NCBI GenBank assembly: GCA_047629415.1
Contig: JBLHWZ010000238.1
Coordinates: 1-8,879, forward strand
Source: CBDUJZ01 sp047629415
GTDB lineage: Bacteria; Myxococcota_A; Bradymonadia; REDH01
Reading direction: 5' to 3'
DNA: 8,879 nucleotides
In this document: piece after piece, positions 5,553 through 8,879 of the stretch
Layout of the letters: every line of letters begins with the position of its first letter
Position numbering within the stretch: position 1 is the first letter of the stretch
Notes under the pieces: generated by a model
Told to the model about the DNA's origin: nothing
Seen by the model: only the letters and a program-made list of their open reading frames with translations
The model's database searches: none
Translations under genes and position numbers: made by a program

Positions 5553-7319
5553 ATGAACACAGTGACCAAACACATTCACGGCGGATCCATCGTCGGAGAG
5601 GTCCTCGCCGCACATGGCGTCACCTGCCTCTACAACCTCTGCGGAGGCCACATCTCGCCCATTCTCCAGGGGGCAAAGATGCACGGCCTCCGTGTTGTTG
5701 ATGTTCGCGACGAGGTGACGGCGGCGTTCGCAGCCGATGCGGCGAGTCGTTTGACCGGTATCCCAGGCGTTTGCGCGGTCACCGCTGGGCCAGGTGTCAC
5801 GAACACCGTGACGGCCGTGAAGAATGCCCAGGAAGCGCAGCAGCCAATCATCGTGCTCGGCGGCGCGACCGCAACGGTGCTGCGCGGACGTGGGTCATTG
5901 CAGGATATTGATCAGCTCTCACTCATGAAGACAGTCACCAAGTGGGCGACTCGCTGCAACAAGGTTGGCGACCTGGAGCCTACACTCAAGAAGGCGTTCC
6001 GCGTTGCCACCGAAGGTGTTCCTGGCCCCGTGTTTGTCGAGATTCCTGTCGACGTGCTCTACCCGAAGGAGATCGTAGCCGAGTGGTACGTGAAGGAGAC
6101 AGGCGTCGATAAGATGAAGGGTCCGATCGGTGCCGCCGCGCGCTTCGCTATGAAGGGCTATCTACAGCACCAGTTCCACATGCCGAAGATCGAGATTCCG
6201 GCGCGTCCGCGCCTGCAATCTCCGCTCTCTCCGGCCGTTGACTCCCAACTCAGCCAGGTCGCTCGAGCCGTCGCCGGTGCCGAAAAACCGGTGTTGGTCA
6301 TTGGCAATCAGTCGATGGTAAATCTCACTGTCGAAGGCGCCGAAGAGCTCGCTGCCGCCGTTACTGCTCTCGGAATTCCCACGTTCCTTGGCGGCTCGTC
6401 ACGCGGCCTGCTCGGGCGTACGAACGGCATCCAGTTTCGGCACAAGCGAACGCCCGCTCTGAAAGAGGCGGACGTTGTCATCGTCGCCGGTTTCCCGTTC
6501 GACTTCCGGCTGGGCTACGGCCTCAAGATCAACAAGAACGCGACGCTTATCAGCATCAATCTCGAAGCCGCTGCGCTCAAGAAGAACCGGCGCCCGACCA
6601 TTGCGGTCAAGGCGCATCCAGGCCATTTCCTGACTCAGCTCTCCTCGCGCGTCGGCGCCACCGGCGACCTGAGCGGTTGGTTCACAACCCTTCGTGGGCG
6701 CGAGGATGCTCGGAACGCTGAGATCGCTGCCTCGGCTCGCCCGGAAACCGAGGGCGGCGTGGATCCGATTCACCTCTTCATGCGCATCGAGGAGCACCTC
6801 GACGACAAGAGCGTCCTCATCGTAGACGGTGGCGACTTCGTTGCGACAGGCTCGTACATCGTTAAGCCACGCGGCCCACTCTGCTGGCTCGACCCAGGCG
6901 TCTTCGGCACGCTCGGTGTTGGTGGTGGCTTCGCTGTCGGCGCGGCAAGTGTTCGGCCTGACCACGAGATCTGGCTCTTCTATGGTGACGGTTCGTCGGC
7001 TTACAGCCTCGCGGAGTTCGATACGTACGTCCGATCCGGCTACGCCCCGATCGCAGTCATCGGGACCGATGCCAGCTGGCAGCAGATCGCTCGAGACCAG
7101 ATCAAAATTCTCGGCGACCCGGTCGGCACCGAGCTACTGAAAACCGACTACCACGTCGTCGCTCAGGGATACGGCGGTCATGGAATATTGCTGACGGACC
7201 CGAGCAAGATCGATGAGGTCCTCGCCGAGGCTAAGGCCCTCTCGGCCAAGGGCATACCGGTATGTATCAACGTACACTTGGCGAGCAGCGACTTTCGTGA
7301 AGGCTCGATGTCGATCTAG
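5553..7319 (+). CDS. ThDP-dependent 2-hydroxyacyl-CoA lyase-like enzyme (HACL2/ILVBL type)
   Basis: A 588-residue thiamine-diphosphate enzyme of the acetolactate synthase superfamily. The usual three domains are present: pyrimidine-binding (about 10-175), central (230-365) and diphosphate-binding (403-570). The catalytic Glu is E54 in VRDEVTAAFAADA; the metal motif begins GDG (478-480) with D479. Several blocks match human ILVBL/HACL2 as I remember it: GGHISP, VTAGPG.TNTVTAVKNAQ, PGPVFVE.PVDVLYP, FLGG..RGLLGR, ADVV..AG..FDFRLGYG, VDGGDFV, PRGPL.WLDPG.FGTLGVG and an ending like DFR.GS. This suggests cleavage of 2-hydroxyacyl-CoA to formyl-CoA and an aldehyde one carbon shorter (alpha-oxidation), rather than branched amino acid synthesis. 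The human protein has an N-terminal membrane anchor; this one has none. Mg-site wording is GTDASW, against GNDAGW in the human protein. No ribosome binding site is obvious. A generic acetolactate synthase-like carboligase is the alternative. Confidence 0.85.
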   Translation: MNTVTKHIHGGSIVGEVLAAHGVTCLYNLCGGHISPILQGAKMHGLRVVDVRDEVTAAFAADAASRLTGIPGVCAVTAGPGVTNTVTAVKNAQEAQQPIIVLGGATATVLRGRGSLQDIDQLSLMKTVTKWATRCNKVGDLEPTLKKAFRVATEGVPGPVFVEIPVDVLYPKEIVAEWYVKETGVDKMKGPIGAAARFAMKGYLQHQFHMPKIEIPARPRLQSPLSPAVDSQLSQVARAVAGAEKPVLVIGNQSMVNLTVEGAEELAAAVTALGIPTFLGGSSRGLLGRTNGIQFRHKRTPALKEADVVIVAGFPFDFRLGYGLKINKNATLISINLEAAALKKNRRPTIAVKAHPGHFLTQLSSRVGATGDLSGWFTTLRGREDARNAEIAASARPETEGGVDPIHLFMRIEEHLDDKSVLIVDGGDFVATGSYIVKPRGPLCWLDPGVFGTLGVGGGFAVGAASVRPDHEIWLFYGDGSSAYSLAEFDTYVRSGYAPIAVIGTDASWQQIARDQIKILGDPVGTELLKTDYHVVAQGYGGHGILLTDPSKIDEVLAEAKALSAKGIPVCINVHLASSDFREGSMSI

Positions 7320-7882
7320 GACGCAGCCGGTGCTTTCCCACGCAGCGCATAGTCGGCGCCGAAGTCCGGGAAGACCTCGTCAGTGGCTGGGTTCACCAGC
7401 CATTCCATCGCGAGCTTCCGAGGCACATGGATCATCTTCGGGGACTCTCGAGTCCCGAAGACGTAGTCCCAAATCGGGGACGTCACGCCGTGGTTCGCCT
7501 TCGGATTTTCGAAGTGGTGCCAGAAGTGATGGCGGCGGAGGAAGCGCGCGTAAGGACCGGTGCCTGCGTGCGTGTGCGCACGCCGGTGCACGCGCTCGTA
7601 GGTCATGTAAAACCCAGCGAATCCGATCGCGTAGGGCAGGCCTAGTCGGAAGCCGACGACGAACGCGGCGAGCAGCGCCACGAGGGCCAGAGCCGCGAGC
7701 GCAGTAACAATCTTCTTCCAGGATGGAGCGAAGTAGTTGCCCCGGGCGTGATGCCGTGTGTGTTCCATCTCAAATGGGTTAGGGCGAAGACGTGCGTCGT
7801 GTCCGGCCCATCGATGGATGCAGTATTCGGCGAATGACCAGGAGAGTACACCAGCAGCGAAGGCAATGAAGATTGTGTGCAT
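7316..7882 (-). CDS. Fatty acid hydroxylase / sterol desaturase family membrane di-iron enzyme
   Basis: A 188-residue membrane protein with the histidine boxes of the FA_hydroxylase family: HRWAGH (H23-H28, HxxxxH), HTRHH (41-45, HxxHH), HRRAH (99-103) and HHFWHH (118-123, HHxxHH), then NHGVTSPIWDYVFGT (130-144). These should hold two irons at the membrane surface. Hydrophobic segments are at about 3-18, 58-78 and 81-95. The spacing, and the absence of a longer N-terminal domain, resemble the catalytic core of fatty acid 2-hydroxylases (FA2H/Scs7), which add OH at C2 using O2 and an electron donor. The substrate is inferred, and a carotenoid or sterol-type role is possible. The stop shares the CTAG at 7316-7319 with the convergent lyase gene. 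Upstream lies only the terminator of the isocitrate dehydrogenase gene, so it must have its own promoter in about 65 bases; TATAGC on the minus strand near 7905-7910 is a weak -10. No clear ribosome binding site. Confidence 0.88.
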   Translation of the reverse strand: MHTIFIAFAAGVLSWSFAEYCIHRWAGHDARLRPNPFEMEHTRHHARGNYFAPSWKKIVTALAALALVALLAAFVVGFRLGLPYAIGFAGFYMTYERVHRRAHTHAGTGPYARFLRRHHFWHHFENPKANHGVTSPIWDYVFGTRESPKMIHVPRKLAMEWLVNPATDEVFPDFGADYALRGKAPAAS

Positions 7883-7939
7883 GCGCGCAGGCTACGGCCC
7901 GATCGCTATAGCAGCAACCATAACGCCCGAAACGGTCCA

Positions 7940-7984
7940 AAAACGAAACGAGCCGCCAGGGGAGTAGAACTCCTAGGCGGCTCG
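7940..7984 (-). terminator. Rho-independent terminator of the isocitrate dehydrogenase gene
   Basis: CGAGCCGCC (7949-7957) and GGCGGCTCG (7976-7984) form a perfect nine-base-pair stem. The loop side is closed further by GGAG (7961-7964) with CTCC (7970-7973). Read on the minus strand, the stem is followed by TTTCGTTTTT, a T-rich tract. It begins 20 bases after the isocitrate dehydrogenase stop, so it ends that transcript and insulates the hydroxylase gene from it. Confidence 0.9.
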
Positions 7985-8004
7985 CTGCGTTCGTCTGGTC
8001 GGTA

Positions 8005-8879
8005 CTAGATCGCGTCGATGATCGCGTTCAGCGTTGCGCTCGGGCGCATCGCCTTCTCGGCGAGTTCTTCGCTGGGGTAGTAGTAGCCGCCAATGTCCAT
8101 CGCCTGTCCCTGCACTTCATTGAGCTCCGCGATGACCTTGTCTTCGTTGGCGGCGAGCGTCTTCGCGAGTGGCGCGAACTTCGAGGCGAGCGCAGCGTCA
8201 TCGGACTGTTCTGCCAGCGCTTCGGCCCAGTACGTTGCGACGTAGTAGTGGCTCGCGCGGTTGTCTGGCTCGTTCACCTTACGGGACGGCGACTTGTTGT
8301 TGAGCAGGTACTTGGTGGTCGCCTCGTCGAGGGCGGCGCCGAGCTTGGCAGCTCCCTTGTTTCCGAAACGATCTGCCAGGTGGTCGAGCGAGACTGCGAG
8401 AGCCAAGAACTCTCCAAGCGAATCCCATCGAAGGTGGTTCTCCTTCTCGAACTGCTGCACGTGCTTCGGGGCCGAGCCGCCAGCGCCGGTCTCGAAGAGG
8501 CCACCGCCGTTCATCAACGGAACGATCGATAGCATCTTCGCGCTGGTTCCGAGCTCAAGAATTGGGAACAGGTCCGTATTGTAGTCGCGGAGCACGTTGC
8601 CCGTTACGGAGATCGTGTCCAGGCCATCCTTGATCCGAACGAGCGAGAACTCGGTGGCCTTGATGGGCGACATGATTTGGATGTCGAGCCCGTCCGTATC
8701 GTGGTCCTTGAGGTAAAGGTTCACCTTCGTGATGAGCTGCGCGTCGTGCGCACGATTCACGTCGAGCCAGAAGATTGCCGGGACGCTGGTCGCGCGAGCG
8801 CGTGTGACGGCCAGTTTGACCCAGTCGCGAACCGGCGCGTCCTTGACCTGGCACGCACGCCAGATGTCACCGGCCTCGA
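8005..8879 (-). CDS. icd: Monomeric NADP-dependent isocitrate dehydrogenase, C-terminal part
   Basis: The minus-strand frame is open from the right edge to TAG at 8005-8007, giving the last 290 residues of a protein that is normally about 740 residues long. It begins EAGDIWRACQVKDAPVRDW and includes FWLDVNRAHDAQLI, PIKATEF, ISVTGNVLRDY, ILELGTSAKMLSIVPLMNGGGLFETGAGG and SAPKHVQQF, all hallmarks of the monomeric (class II) enzyme rather than the common dimeric one. Counting from the His of SAPKH, arginines occur at +11 (NHLR) and +60 (SPSR). This is the spacing I recall for the residues that hold the NADP 2'-phosphate in the Azotobacter enzyme (H589, R600, R649), so NADP specificity is expected. 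It converts isocitrate to 2-oxoglutarate and CO2 while making NADPH. It ends in a strong terminator. The GTG within the VNRAHD stretch is not a real start. Confidence 0.95.
   Translation of the reverse strand, partial: EAGDIWRACQVKDAPVRDWVKLAVTRARATSVPAIFWLDVNRAHDAQLITKVNLYLKDHDTDGLDIQIMSPIKATEFSLVRIKDGLDTISVTGNVLRDYNTDLFPILELGTSAKMLSIVPLMNGGGLFETGAGGSAPKHVQQFEKENHLRWDSLGEFLALAVSLDHLADRFGNKGAAKLGAALDEATTKYLLNNKSPSRKVNEPDNRASHYYVATYWAEALAEQSDDAALASKFAPLAKTLAANEDKVIAELNEVQGQAMDIGGYYYPSEELAEKAMRPSATLNAIIDAI

Noticed and set aside
6399..6965. Minus-strand open frame (188 codons) inside the lyase gene
   Set aside because: It is fully antisense to conserved ThDP-enzyme blocks and looks like a composition artefact.

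Overview
The window is about 8.9 kb of moderately GC-rich, densely coded bacterial chromosome. No tRNA, rRNA, insertion sequence, phage gene or CRISPR array is visible. The gene set suggests an aerobic or microaerobic Gram-negative bacterium: a Tat-exported high-potential iron-sulfur protein, anaerobic-type HemN, class I fumarase and monomeric NADP isocitrate dehydrogenase. The form of the HiPIP and the fatty-acid alpha-hydroxylase next to a HACL2/ILVBL-like lyase lean towards Myxococcota or another former deltaproteobacterial group. That placement is inference from remembered family members, not a search.

Left region (1-2931, + strand): the 3' end of a TauE/SafE-like (UreH/DsbD_2-type) membrane protein, then a HiPIP, then hemN, closely spaced like an operon. 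TauE/SafE-like genes and hemN often accompany ccoNOPQ-ccoGHIS (cbb3 oxidase and its assembly genes) in other bacteria, so this may be the tail of a low-oxygen respiration cluster with a HiPIP electron carrier inserted. It is followed by a glutathione S-transferase-like gene broken near its N-terminus by one in-frame TAG.

Middle region (2932-5488, + strand): a roughly 300 bp gap without a convincing gene, then a full-length class I (4Fe-4S) fumarate hydratase, then a TetR-family regulator whose start region carries a near-perfect 20-bp palindrome, a good candidate autoregulatory operator.

Right region (5553-8879): a 588-residue thiamine-diphosphate enzyme most like the eukaryotic 2-hydroxyacyl-CoA lyase HACL2/ILVBL lies 64 bp behind the TetR gene. 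Converging on it, with both stop codons inside one CTAG, is a small di-iron fatty-acid-hydroxylase-family membrane protein with FA2H/Scs7-style histidine boxes. Together they suggest a fatty acid alpha-oxidation module: C2 hydroxylation, then C1 removal as formyl-CoA, probably under TetR control. Beyond a clear Rho-independent terminator on the minus strand lies the C-terminal 290 residues of a monomeric NADP-dependent isocitrate dehydrogenase that runs off the right edge.
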